Assembly (NCBI RefSeq): GCF_036226505.1
Contig: NZ_CP108484.1
Location: forward strand, 5,332,001-5,396,000
Direction of reading: 5' to 3'
Source of the DNA: Kitasatospora sp. NBC_01246
GTDB lineage: Bacteria; Actinomycetota; Actinomycetes; Streptomycetales; Streptomycetaceae
DNA length: 64,000 nucleotides
Shown here: piece by piece, positions 25,901 to 33,185 of the stretch
Layout: the number at the start of each line of letters is the position of its first letter
Position numbering within the stretch: position 1 is the first letter of the stretch
Position numbers and translations under genes: made by a program
The notes under the pieces: generated by a model
What the model was told of the DNA's origin: nothing
Databases searched by the model: none
The model's input: only the letters and a program-made list of their open reading frames with translations

Positions 25901-26222
25901 CGAGGCGCCGTTCCAGTTGGTGCTGGCGGGCCGGGTGGTGCGCGGCCGGATCGATGCGGTCTACCGGGAAGATGACGGCCGGTCGGAATTCGGCGGCGCG
26001 TCACGCTACGAAGTGGTGGACTGGAAGACGCACCGCGAGGAGACCGCCGATCCGCTCCAGCTCGCGGTCTACCGGGTCGCCTGGGCCGAACAGTTGGGAG
26101 TTCCGCCGGAGCAGGTCACGGCGTCCTTCCTGTACGTCCGCAGCGGTCGGGTCGAACAACCAGCAGGACTTCCCGACCGAAAAGAGTTGGAACGGCTCCT
26201 GATCGGGAACAGTGAAGAATGA
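22995..26222 (+). CDS. adnB: AdnB-like helicase-nuclease subunit
   Basis: A 1075-residue partner of AdnA, also an SF1 helicase plus RecB-like nuclease. Walker A GAGSGKTTVM at residues 39-48, LTFTNKAAGELAERVR, VVLLDEYQDTS near 267, VGDPCQAIYGWRGAS, LSENRRSGG, VLTAHKSKGLEWDVV and GYVAFTRPR. The nuclease core has GTRFHAWVQSRIE near 914 and YEVVDWKTHR near 1008, then LAVYRVAWAEQ. Unlike AdnA it lacks the cysteine staple. All helicase motifs look active. Start GTG 22995, preceded by a -10 box at leaderless spacing. In mycobacteria AdnA and AdnB form a heterodimer with both motors and nucleases in one complex. Confidence 0.88.
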   Translation: MTAALSHPDQLKELLGIPFNREQMAAIGAPLEPAVIVAGAGSGKTTVMAARVVWLVGSGAVRPEEVLGLTFTNKAAGELAERVRAALRLGGVAEPDEEALGEPEISTYHAFAGRLLKEHGLRIGIEPDVRLLADATRFQLAAKVLRTARGPFPALTGTFSNLVADLTALDGELAEHLVEPDALRAFDEELLDTLATVRLGNDDLRAVPVTARARLELLRLVEEYRRRKAAAGLMDFGDQIAAAARLAQQRPEVGELLRAQYRVVLLDEYQDTSVAQRLMLAGLYGAGPEGRGTGHPVTAVGDPCQAIYGWRGASVANLDDFPRHFPKADGSGAARYSLSENRRSGGRLLAFANELAEPLRAMHEGVEALRPAPGAEQEGYVRAALLPTHAQEIDWLADSIAHLVRTGTAPGRIAVLCRGGAAFPDIHAALVARDVPVEVVGLGGLLQLPEVADLVATCEVLQDPTANAALVRLLIGPRWRIGPRDLALLGRRAAELVRTARPEGVEALAAAVAEADPTEVVSLADALETFLDPASGGDGDRSDELPFSAEARPRFARLARELRELRRSLAEPLMDVLHRVLAVTGLEVELAASPQALAARRRETLHAFLDVAAGFADLDGDPGLSAFLGFLRAAQEYERGLDSSLPGGEDTVKVLTAHKSKGLEWDVVAVPGLVRGAFPSSTTRERWTSVKRVLPHALRGDAATLPDVRGGWNSKSMAAFKAALAEHSGTEELRLGYVAFTRPRSLLLASGHWWGPSQKTVRGPSAFLERLRTHCERPGAGELEHWAEQPPKGAENPALAAPVERPWPLPLDPAAQHARRRVAEVVHRRLAGLPAPEPEPMAAEDRRQVESWDRDLTALVGELERSRRSVREVPLPAALSATQLQRLAADPDGFAHDLARPMPRPPQPAARRGTRFHAWVQSRIEPLLLIEPGALPGADDDGIEDEQDLERLKEAFLRTPYANRTPYRVEAPFQLVLAGRVVRGRIDAVYREDDGRSEFGGASRYEVVDWKTHREETADPLQLAVYRVAWAEQLGVPPEQVTASFLYVRSGRVEQPAGLPDRKELERLLIGNSEE

Positions 26223-26414
26223 GTCACGCAGAGCATTCAAGTCATCACGGCAGCGGGCGAAACCTGTGCGTAGTGCACGTTTCGTGCCTATTGTGGGGTC
26301 GGTAACCGGTCAACCCCTGTGCTCCGGCCGCCAGCGAGGCCCGCATTCCCCAACCCTCAGTCATCACCGCGGGTGCCCACGGGGCACCGGCGTCTTCTGC
26401 TGGAGAGACCGAAG

Positions 26415-27605
26415 TTGAGCGCGACCGGATGGATGAGAGAGCGGTTCGCCGGGCCGGCCCCGGGGACCGCTCCGGGCTCGACCGGCACCTGGCCGAGGAC
26501 GGCGCTCGCGCTGCCGTTCATCGGCATGGCGCTGGTCGTGGCCCTCGACTACGTCAGCAACACCGAGGTGACGGTCGAGCCGGCCCTCACCGCCGTTCCC
26601 GCGCTGGCCGCCGTGGTCAGCCGGCGTACCTGGTACCCGCTCGCCATCGGCCTCTGCACCGAGGCCGTGGCCTTCCTGATGGCCGCCAGCAGCGACTCGC
26701 TCGGCGAGTCCGTGCACAGCGCCACCGTCTTCGCCGTCGTGCTGGTCGCCGCGATCGGCTGGGTCAGCGCCACCCTGCGGCTGCGCCAGGAGAAGGCGCT
26801 GGCCGACGCCCAGCTGGTCGCCTCGATCGCCCGCCGGGTGCTGCTGCGGCCGGTCCCCGAGCGGGTCGGCACCGTCCGGGCCGCCGTCCACTACGAGGCC
26901 GCCGCCGCGCACGCCAGGATCGGCGGCGACCTCTACGAGGTGGTCAACACCCGGCACGGGGTCCGGGCCGTGGTCGGCGACGTCCGGGGCAAGGGGCTCG
27001 GCGCGGTGGAGACCGCCGCCGCCGTGCTCGGCGCCTTCCGGGAGGCCGCCCACCAGGAGCCCGCGCTGGACCGGGTGGCGGGCTGGCTCGCGGTGAGCCT
27101 CGACCGGGCCCTGCACGAGAACGAGCACCCCGGCGTGGAGGAGGAGTTCGTCACCCTGGTGCTGATCGGGGTCCGGCCCGACGGCACCGCCGAGATCGTC
27201 AACTGCGGCCACCCGTCGCCGCTGCTGCTGCGGGGTACCGAGCCGGTCCGGCCGCTGGAGCTCGCCGAGACGGTGCCCCCGCTCGGCGTCCTCGACCCGG
27301 TCGACGTCCGGCCGCCGGTGCACGAGGTCCCGCTGCGGCAGGGGGACCGCGTCCTGCTGTTCACCGACGGAGTCATCGAGGCCCGGGACCGGGCCGGCGT
27401 CTTCTACCCGCTCGCCGAGCGGCTGCCGCACTGCGCGGACGGCCACCCGGTGGACGTCCTGCGGCGCCTGCACCAGGACGTGGTCCGCCACGTCGGCCGC
27501 CAGCTCGGCGACGACGCGGCGATGCTGCTGCTCCAGTACGACCCGCTCGGGCCGGAGCCGCACCTGCCGCACCAGAACGGGCAGCTGACGCACCCCCGGA
27601 GCTGA
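26415..27605 (+). CDS. Membrane-anchored PP2C (SpoIIE-type) serine phosphatase
   Basis: A 396-residue protein. An N-terminal membrane part has about four helices (ALALPFIGMALVVALDYV; ALTAVPALAAVVS; LAIGLCTEAVAFLMAAS; TVFAVVLVAAIGWVSATL). A PPM/SpoIIE phosphatase domain follows from about residue 155: RIGGDLYEVV, VVGDVRGKGLGAVETAA, VNCGHPSPLLL, LLFTDGVIEARD and DDAAMLLL. The Mn/Mg aspartates are present. These enzymes dephosphorylate anti-sigma-factor antagonists in streptomycetes, but no such pair lies nearby. Start TTG 26415 with GGAGAG 9 nt upstream; it follows adnB after 192 bp with no clear promoter seen. Confidence 0.87.
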   Translation: MSATGWMRERFAGPAPGTAPGSTGTWPRTALALPFIGMALVVALDYVSNTEVTVEPALTAVPALAAVVSRRTWYPLAIGLCTEAVAFLMAASSDSLGESVHSATVFAVVLVAAIGWVSATLRLRQEKALADAQLVASIARRVLLRPVPERVGTVRAAVHYEAAAAHARIGGDLYEVVNTRHGVRAVVGDVRGKGLGAVETAAAVLGAFREAAHQEPALDRVAGWLAVSLDRALHENEHPGVEEEFVTLVLIGVRPDGTAEIVNCGHPSPLLLRGTEPVRPLELAETVPPLGVLDPVDVRPPVHEVPLRQGDRVLLFTDGVIEARDRAGVFYPLAERLPHCADGHPVDVLRRLHQDVVRHVGRQLGDDAAMLLLQYDPLGPEPHLPHQNGQLTHPRS

Positions 27606-27627
27606 CCGCCCGGCACGGCCGGACCGC

Positions 27628-28599
27628 CTAGAGGCCGACCTCCACCACCAGCGGGCGGTGGTCCGAGACCACCGCCCGCGGGGCGGCCGCCGGGCCGACC
27701 GCGGTGCGCGGCACGCCCACCGCGAGCACGTGGTCGAACTGCACGGCCGGTCGGTGCGAGGGGTAGGTGGGCGTGCGGGCCAGGTCGTACCAGCCCTGGA
27801 GCCGCGCCCGGGGCTCGCGCACCCGCCGCCGGCGCGGCTCGACCAGGGCCGGCCGGGCCCGCCGGGCCGCCCGCAGTTCGCGCACCCGCGCCCGGGGCGC
27901 CGTCCGGTCCAGCGCGGTGGCCCCGCCCAGCACCGTCCGGGGCACCGCGCCGATCAGGTTGAAGTCCCCCAGGACCAGGTAGGGCTGCGGCAGGTCGGCG
28001 ATCCAGCGCCGGATCCCCGCCAGCTGCGCCATGTTCCAGCCCGGCACGAACGACAGGTGCGCCGCCACCACGGTGAACGGCCCGTGCTCGCCCTCCAATA
28101 CGGCCGCCAGCGCGGCCCGCGGCTCGTCCGGGACGGGCGTGAGCCCGCGCCGGCCGGCCACCCGCAGCGGCAGCCCGAACGGGGCCGGGGCGAACCGCCG
28201 GGCCCGCCAGTGCCGCACCGGCAGCCGGGTCAGCAGTGCGGTGCCGTACGACGGCGGCGCGTCGTCGCCGACCTCGTTCGGCCCGTACACCTGGAGTCCG
28301 GCGGGGACGGCGGGCTCCGGCACCCAGCCCGCGACCGGCGCCGGGCGCCCGTGCAGCGCGGCGGCGAACCGCCAGTCCGCGGCGCCCATCGCCTTGGCGG
28401 CGACGGCGGCCTGGTCGGTGCCGCCGGAGCGGGCCTGGTAGCGGTCCACCTCCTGGAGGGCGAGCACGTCGGCGTCCAGCGCGGCCACCGCCTCCGCCAA
28501 CGGTCCACCGGCGTCGGCGGGGTAGGGCCGCGGAGCACCGTCCGGGGCGAGCGGCTGACCGTGCAACAGATTGAAGGTGGCGATGCGCAACTGGCTCAC
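27628..28599 (-). CDS. Endonuclease/exonuclease/phosphatase family protein
   Basis: A 323-residue EEP-fold hydrolase. Motifs in order: LRIATFNLLHG (residues 4-14), DADVLALQEVDRYQ with the metal Glu, VVAAHLSFVPGW, YLVLGDFNLIG and VSDHRPLVVEV with the terminal His. All catalytic residues of the DNase I/sphingomyelinase/inositol phosphatase superfamily are present, but the substrate (nucleic acid, phospholipid or inositol phosphate) cannot be told. No signal peptide, so it is probably cytoplasmic. Start GTG 28599 with no clear ribosome-binding site. It is divergent from padR and convergent with the phosphatase gene, 22 bp away. Confidence 0.83.
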   Translation of the reverse strand: MSQLRIATFNLLHGQPLAPDGAPRPYPADAGGPLAEAVAALDADVLALQEVDRYQARSGGTDQAAVAAKAMGAADWRFAAALHGRPAPVAGWVPEPAVPAGLQVYGPNEVGDDAPPSYGTALLTRLPVRHWRARRFAPAPFGLPLRVAGRRGLTPVPDEPRAALAAVLEGEHGPFTVVAAHLSFVPGWNMAQLAGIRRWIADLPQPYLVLGDFNLIGAVPRTVLGGATALDRTAPRARVRELRAARRARPALVEPRRRRVREPRARLQGWYDLARTPTYPSHRPAVQFDHVLAVGVPRTAVGPAAAPRAVVSDHRPLVVEVGL

Positions 28600-28638
28600 A
28601 CCGCACGACGGTACCCGCTCGCCGGGAGGGGGCGCCGC

Positions 28639-28677
28639 TTGAGCCCGCCGGGCATACCGGGTATACATACTCGGTAT
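28639..28677 (+). promoter_or_regulatory. Leaderless padR promoter with overlapping palindromic operator
   Basis: -35 TTGAGC (28639-28644), 17-bp spacer, -10 TATACA (28662-28667), then the ATG at 28676. A 24-bp near-palindrome spans 28654-28677 with arms ATACCG/CGGTAT and inner GTAT/ATAC, covering the -10 box and the first two bases of the ATG. This is a strong candidate PadR operator for autorepression. Confidence 0.7.
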
Positions 28678-29314
28678 GTCCATCCGTCACGGTCTGCTCG
28701 CCCTGCTCGACCAGGGCCCGCGCTACGGCTACCAGCTGCGTACCGAGTTCGAGGCGCGCACCGGTGCCACCTGGCCGCTCAACGTCGGCCAGGTCTACAC
28801 CACCTTGTCCCGCCTGGAGCGCGACGGCCTGGTCGAGCCCGCGGGGGAGGACGAGGAGGGGCACCAGTTCTACGCGGTCACCGAAGCAGGACGCGCGGAG
28901 CTGCGCACCTGGTTCGACACCCCGGTGCCGCGGACCAGCCCGCCGCGCGACGAGCTGGCGATCAAGCTGGCCATGGCGGTCACCGTCCCCGGGGTGGACG
29001 TGCCCGCCGTCGTCCAGGGCCAGCGCCGGCACAGCATCAAGGCGCTCCAGGACTACACCCGGCTCAAGGCCCGCGCGCTGACCGGCGAGGCCCGCCCCGG
29101 CGGCGCCGGCCCGTCGGCCGCCCCCGGCGCCGACCTCGCCTGGCTGCTCGTCCTCGAACAGCTGATCTTCCAGACCGAGGCCGAGATCCGCTGGCTCGAC
29201 CACTGCGAGACCCGCCTCGCCCAGCACGCCGAGATCGAACAGGCCCGGGCCGCCGAGGCCCGCGCCGCCGAGCCCGAGGTCGTCCGGCGCGGGCGGCGCC
29301 GCACCCGGGCCTGA
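28676..29314 (+). CDS. PadR-family transcriptional regulator
   Basis: A 212-residue regulator. The winged helix is at residues 1-80: ISIRHGLLALL-type start (MSIRHGLLALLDQGPRYGYQL), LNVGQVYTTLSRLERDGLVEP and HQFYAVTEAGRAEL, the PadR signature. The C-terminal part is helical (a PadR-type dimerisation arm) and ends Arg-rich. The ABC exporter ATPase gene starts 73 bp downstream on the same strand. PadR regulators next to ABC exporters usually repress them until a drug or peptide binds. The ATG at 28676 overlaps its own operator, implying a leaderless message. Confidence 0.9.
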   Translation: MSIRHGLLALLDQGPRYGYQLRTEFEARTGATWPLNVGQVYTTLSRLERDGLVEPAGEDEEGHQFYAVTEAGRAELRTWFDTPVPRTSPPRDELAIKLAMAVTVPGVDVPAVVQGQRRHSIKALQDYTRLKARALTGEARPGGAGPSAAPGADLAWLLVLEQLIFQTEAEIRWLDHCETRLAQHAEIEQARAAEARAAEPEVVRRGRRRTRA

Positions 29315-29387
29315 ACCCCGTACGGACTTCACGAACCACGGCCCGGCCGCCATCCGCGATCCCGGGCCCAGAACAGCAGGGGGAAGT

Positions 29388-30161
29388 GTGATCCACACCG
29401 ATCCGAGCAGGCTCGGCACCGAACCGGTGCTGCACCTGGACAACGTCACCCGGGTGCACGGCCAGGGCGCGGCCGAGGTGCACGCGCTGCGCGGGGTGGA
29501 CCTCCGGGTGCACCCCGGCGAGTTCGTCGCCGTGATGGGGCCCTCCGGCTCCGGCAAGTCGACCCTGCTGACGCTCGCCGGGGGGCTGGACACCCCGAGC
29601 AGCGGTCGGGTCCTGGTCGAGGGCACCGCCCTGGGCGGCCTCAACCGCAAGAAGCTGGCCGAGGTCCGTCGCCGTTCGGTCGGCTACGTGTTCCAGGACT
29701 ACAACCTGATCCCGGCCCTCACCGCGGCCGAGAACGTCTCGCTGCCGCGCGAGCTCGACGGTCTCTCCGGCCGCGCCGCCCGCCGCGAGGCGATGACCGC
29801 GCTGGAGGAGCTCGGCATCCCCGAGCTCGCCGACCGCTTCCCCGACGACATGTCCGGCGGGCAGCAGCAGCGCGTCGCGATCGCCCGCGCGCTGATCGGC
29901 GACCGCCGGCTCGTCCTCGCCGACGAGCCCACCGGCGCCCTCGACTCCACCACCGGTGAGTCCGTCCTCGCCGTGCTGCGCGCCCGCTGCGACGCCGGCG
30001 CCGCCGCGATGATGGTCACCCACGAGGCCCGGCACGCCGCCTGGGCCGACCGCGTGGTCTTCCTCCGCGACGGCCGCATGGTCGACGAGAGCATCAGCCA
30101 GGACGCCGGCACCCTGCTGGTCTCCGCAGCCACCAACGCGAAGGGCCCGGTGGCGCAGTGA
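29388..30161 (+). CDS. ABC transporter ATP-binding protein (MacB/LolD type)
   Basis: A 257-residue ABC ATPase. Walker A GPSGSGKST at residues 51-59, Q-loop VFQDYNL, signature MSGGQQQRVAIARAL, Walker B RLVLADEPTGALD, and H-loop MMVTHEARHA. The HALRGVDLRVHPGEF lead-in and TGALDS wording are those of MacB/LolD-type mechanotransmission exporters, which pair with FtsX-like permeases. The next gene is exactly that. Start GTG 29388. Its stop overlaps the permease start (GTGA), so translation is coupled. Likely controlled by the upstream PadR. Confidence 0.92.
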   Translation: MIHTDPSRLGTEPVLHLDNVTRVHGQGAAEVHALRGVDLRVHPGEFVAVMGPSGSGKSTLLTLAGGLDTPSSGRVLVEGTALGGLNRKKLAEVRRRSVGYVFQDYNLIPALTAAENVSLPRELDGLSGRAARREAMTALEELGIPELADRFPDDMSGGQQQRVAIARALIGDRRLVLADEPTGALDSTTGESVLAVLRARCDAGAAAMMVTHEARHAAWADRVVFLRDGRMVDESISQDAGTLLVSAATNAKGPVAQ

Positions 30162-33046
30162 GGTTCAGCGCCTGGCGGGTCGCCCTGCGGATCGCCCGAC
30201 GGGACGCCCTGCGCGCCAAGGGCCGCAGCGCGCTCGTGGTCGCCATGGTCGCGCTGCCCGTGCTCGGCGTCACCGGCGCCGACGTGTTCTTCCGCAGCGC
30301 CGAACTCGACCCCGTCGAGCGGATCGTCCGCACCATGGGCCAGTCCGACGCCGAGATCCACATGGTCGACCGCGGCTCGATCATCCTGCAGGCACCGGAC
30401 CCGGACCAGCCCTTCGACCTCACCGGCGCCGACGAGGCCAAGGTGGAGAACGGCCGGCCCCAGTACACGCCCGAGCAGCGCCGCAGCCTCGACACCGAGC
30501 CGGCCGAACTGGTCAAGCAGCTGGTCCCGGCCGGCACCACGCTCGTCCCGCTGCGCGAGGGCCCGTACGTCCCCACCAGCACCGTGCAGGGCCTGCTCAG
30601 CGTGCGGACCGCCGAGGCCGACCTGAACGACCCGGTCTGGAAGGGCCGGATCGACGTGGTCGAGGGCCGCGCCCCGAGCGCCGGCCACGAGGTCGCCGTC
30701 ACCCGGGACTTCCTCGACCGCTCCGGCCTCAGGATCGGCGACCGCACCTCCCCGCGCGGTCTGGAGGCCACCCCCTTCACCATCACGGCCGTCGCCGAGT
30801 ACCCCGGCGACCTGCGGGCCACCGGGCTGATCGCCCGCCCCGGCGCGCTGGTCGACCCGCTGATGAAGCTGCCCGGCGCCGACAAGGGCCTCGGCCGCTC
30901 CGCGCTGGGGGAGAGCGCCCGCTGGCTGGTCAAGCTCCCGGCCGGGGCCGCGATCGACTGGCCCAAGGTGACCGAGTTCAACAAGTACGGCTTCACCGTC
31001 GCCTCCCGCAGCGTGCTGCTCGACCCGCCGGCCCGTTCCGAGGTGCCGCTCTACGCCCAGAAGGGCCAGAGCAGCGGCGGTACCCCCTACCTCGACCGGA
31101 CCTCCGTCGTCATCCTCGCCACCGTGGTCGGCATGGCGCTGCTGGAGATCGTGCTCCTCGCGGGCCCCGCCTTCGCCGTCGGGGCCAGGCGCTCCCGCCG
31201 CCAGCTCGGTCTGCTCGCCGCCGGCGGCGGTAACCGGGCCGACGTCCGCGCGGTCGTCCTCGGCGGCGGGGTCGTGCTCGGAGTCACCGGCGCCGCCCTC
31301 GGTCTGGCCGTCGGCGTCGGCCTGGTCGCGGTGCTGCGCACCCAGGCCGAGAACTACGCCGGCGAGCGGTTCGGCCACTTCGACCTCCAGCCGCTCGACC
31401 TGCTCGGCGTCCTGGGCATCGGCCTGGTCACCGGTCTGCTCGCGGCCGTCGTCCCGGCCGTCCAGGCCTCCCGGCAGGACGTCGTCGCCGCGCTGACCGG
31501 CCGCGACTCGCTCAAGCCGCCGAGCCGCAAGCTCGCGCTGCTCGGCCTGCTGATGGTGGCCGGCGGCGCCGCGCTCGCCCTGCTCGGCGCGACCAGCGGC
31601 TTCGGCAACCGCAGTACGGCCGTGCTCGGCGGCTCGATGATCGCCGAACTCGGCATGGTCGCCCTGACGCCCTACCTGGTCGGCCTGTTCGGGCGGATCG
31701 GCCGCTGGCTGCCGCTCGGCCCCCGGCTCGCGCTGCGCGACTCGGTCCGCCACCGCGGACGCACCGCCCCCGCCGTCGCGGCGGTGATGGCCGCCGTCGC
31801 CGGCTCGGTCGCCGTCGGCATCTACACCGCCAGCAGCCATGAGGAGCACCGCCGGGAGTACGTCGCCGCAGCGCCGGCCGGCGCGGTCACGGTGAGCAGC
31901 GGCTGGGGCTCGGCCGCCGACGGGAAGCTGCTGCCCCAGCTGCGCGGCGCCGTCGAGAGCAACATCCCCGACCTCGGCCGGCGCGCCGACGTGCAGGAGG
32001 TCGGCCTCAAGGGCGACTGCGACCGGACGCACGGCAACTGCGGCTACGTCACCACCGAGCTGCCGAAGGAGCTGCGCTGCCCGCTGTTCGACAAGGGCAG
32101 CGAGGCCATCGCTCCGGCCGAGGCCGAGCGGCTCCGCAAGGAGGACGCGCGCTGCAGGGCGAACCACTCCTACCGGGTCAACCCGTTCAGCACGGTGGCC
32201 GCCGGGGACTCCACCCTGCTGCGCAACCTGTTCGGTGTGGACGACCCGGCCGCCGGCCAGGCGCTGGCCGCCGGCAAGGCCGTCGTGTTCGACGCCGACT
32301 ACGTCAAGGACGGCAAGCTCGTCGTGAGCGTGACGGAGCCGGCCGAGGAGCAGTCGAACAAGCTGAACGCCTCGCCCGTGCACGACACGCCCAGCCACGA
32401 GATCGCCGTCGACGCGGTGCTGTTCCACGCCGTCGTCCCGACCGGTGGCCAGGCGCTGGTGAGCCCGGAGACCGCCGGCCGGCTCGGGCTGGGCACCCAT
32501 GACGCCGGTTCGGTCTGGCTGCCCGCCAAGGCGCCGTCCGACAGCGCCGAACAGAAGGCGACGGCGGCGATCGACAAGCTCGCCGACGGCACCCAGTTCG
32601 GGGTCGAGCGCGGCTTCCGGTCCAACGACGACCTGGTCAGCCTCGGTCTGACGGGCTTCGCCGCCCTGGTCGCGCTCGGCGCCGCCGGCATCGCCACCGG
32701 GCTCGCCGCCGCCGACTCGCAGCGCGACCTGACCACCCTCGCGGCGGTCGGCGCCGCGCCGCGGATCCGCCGCAGCCTCTCCGGCTTCCAGTGCGGGGTG
32801 ATCGCCGCGATGGGCACCCTGCTCGGCGTGGTCGCCGGAGTGGTGCCGGCGGTGGCCCTGCGCAAGGTGGAGGGCGTGTCCGTCTCCTACCCGGGGATGT
32901 CCCCCGAGGAGACGGCCGACCACAGCGTGATCGTCTTCCCGTGGCTCGACATCGGCGCCACCGTGATCGTCCTGCCGCTGCTCGCGGTGGGGCTGGCCAC
33001 GCTGCTCACCCGCTCGCGGATCTCGCTGCTGCGCCGCTCCGGCTGA
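30158..33046 (+). CDS. FtsX-like ABC transporter permease
   Basis: A 962-residue permease. An N-terminal helix (ALVVAMVALPVLGVTGADVFF) is followed by a large external domain (~residues 40-320), then three helices (VVILATVVGMALLEIVLLAGPAFAV, VLGGGVVLGVTGAALGLAVGV and a third near 420), two more helices near 470-510, a second external domain with paired cysteines (GDCDRTHGNCGY, RCPLF, ARCRAN), and three C-terminal helices. This is the duplicated FtsX arrangement of actinobacterial MacB-like exporters. Substrate unknown; envelope-acting peptides, lipids or antibiotics are the usual cargo. GTG 30158 overlaps the ATPase stop. Confidence 0.9.
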   Translation: MRFSAWRVALRIARRDALRAKGRSALVVAMVALPVLGVTGADVFFRSAELDPVERIVRTMGQSDAEIHMVDRGSIILQAPDPDQPFDLTGADEAKVENGRPQYTPEQRRSLDTEPAELVKQLVPAGTTLVPLREGPYVPTSTVQGLLSVRTAEADLNDPVWKGRIDVVEGRAPSAGHEVAVTRDFLDRSGLRIGDRTSPRGLEATPFTITAVAEYPGDLRATGLIARPGALVDPLMKLPGADKGLGRSALGESARWLVKLPAGAAIDWPKVTEFNKYGFTVASRSVLLDPPARSEVPLYAQKGQSSGGTPYLDRTSVVILATVVGMALLEIVLLAGPAFAVGARRSRRQLGLLAAGGGNRADVRAVVLGGGVVLGVTGAALGLAVGVGLVAVLRTQAENYAGERFGHFDLQPLDLLGVLGIGLVTGLLAAVVPAVQASRQDVVAALTGRDSLKPPSRKLALLGLLMVAGGAALALLGATSGFGNRSTAVLGGSMIAELGMVALTPYLVGLFGRIGRWLPLGPRLALRDSVRHRGRTAPAVAAVMAAVAGSVAVGIYTASSHEEHRREYVAAAPAGAVTVSSGWGSAADGKLLPQLRGAVESNIPDLGRRADVQEVGLKGDCDRTHGNCGYVTTELPKELRCPLFDKGSEAIAPAEAERLRKEDARCRANHSYRVNPFSTVAAGDSTLLRNLFGVDDPAAGQALAAGKAVVFDADYVKDGKLVVSVTEPAEEQSNKLNASPVHDTPSHEIAVDAVLFHAVVPTGGQALVSPETAGRLGLGTHDAGSVWLPAKAPSDSAEQKATAAIDKLADGTQFGVERGFRSNDDLVSLGLTGFAALVALGAAGIATGLAAADSQRDLTTLAAVGAAPRIRRSLSGFQCGVIAAMGTLLGVVAGVVPAVALRKVEGVSVSYPGMSPEETADHSVIVFPWLDIGATVIVLPLLAVGLATLLTRSRISLLRRSG

Positions 33047-33068
33047 CCGCGCGTTCCCCGTGTCCCCC

Positions 33069-33107
33069 GTCACCCCCGGCCGCCGCCCCCGTGCGGCCGG
33101 GGGTGAC
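33069..33107 (+). terminator. Terminator hairpin after the ABC permease
   Basis: Perfect 15-bp stem, 33069-33083 with 33093-33107, 9-nt loop, 22 bp after the permease stop. No clear T-tract. Confidence 0.65.
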
Positions 33108-33172
33108 GGACGTTACAGGCCGTCCGGCGCCCGGTGGCCGGACGGCCGGGGCGGGCACCCGCACGGGCGAAC

Positions 33173-33178
33173 TAAAGT
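33173..33178 (+). promoter_or_regulatory. -10 box TAAAGT, leaderless start
   Basis: TAAAGT lies 7 nt before the ATG at 33186; no ribosome-binding site is seen. Confidence 0.5.
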
Positions 33179-33185
33179 CGTCCGT

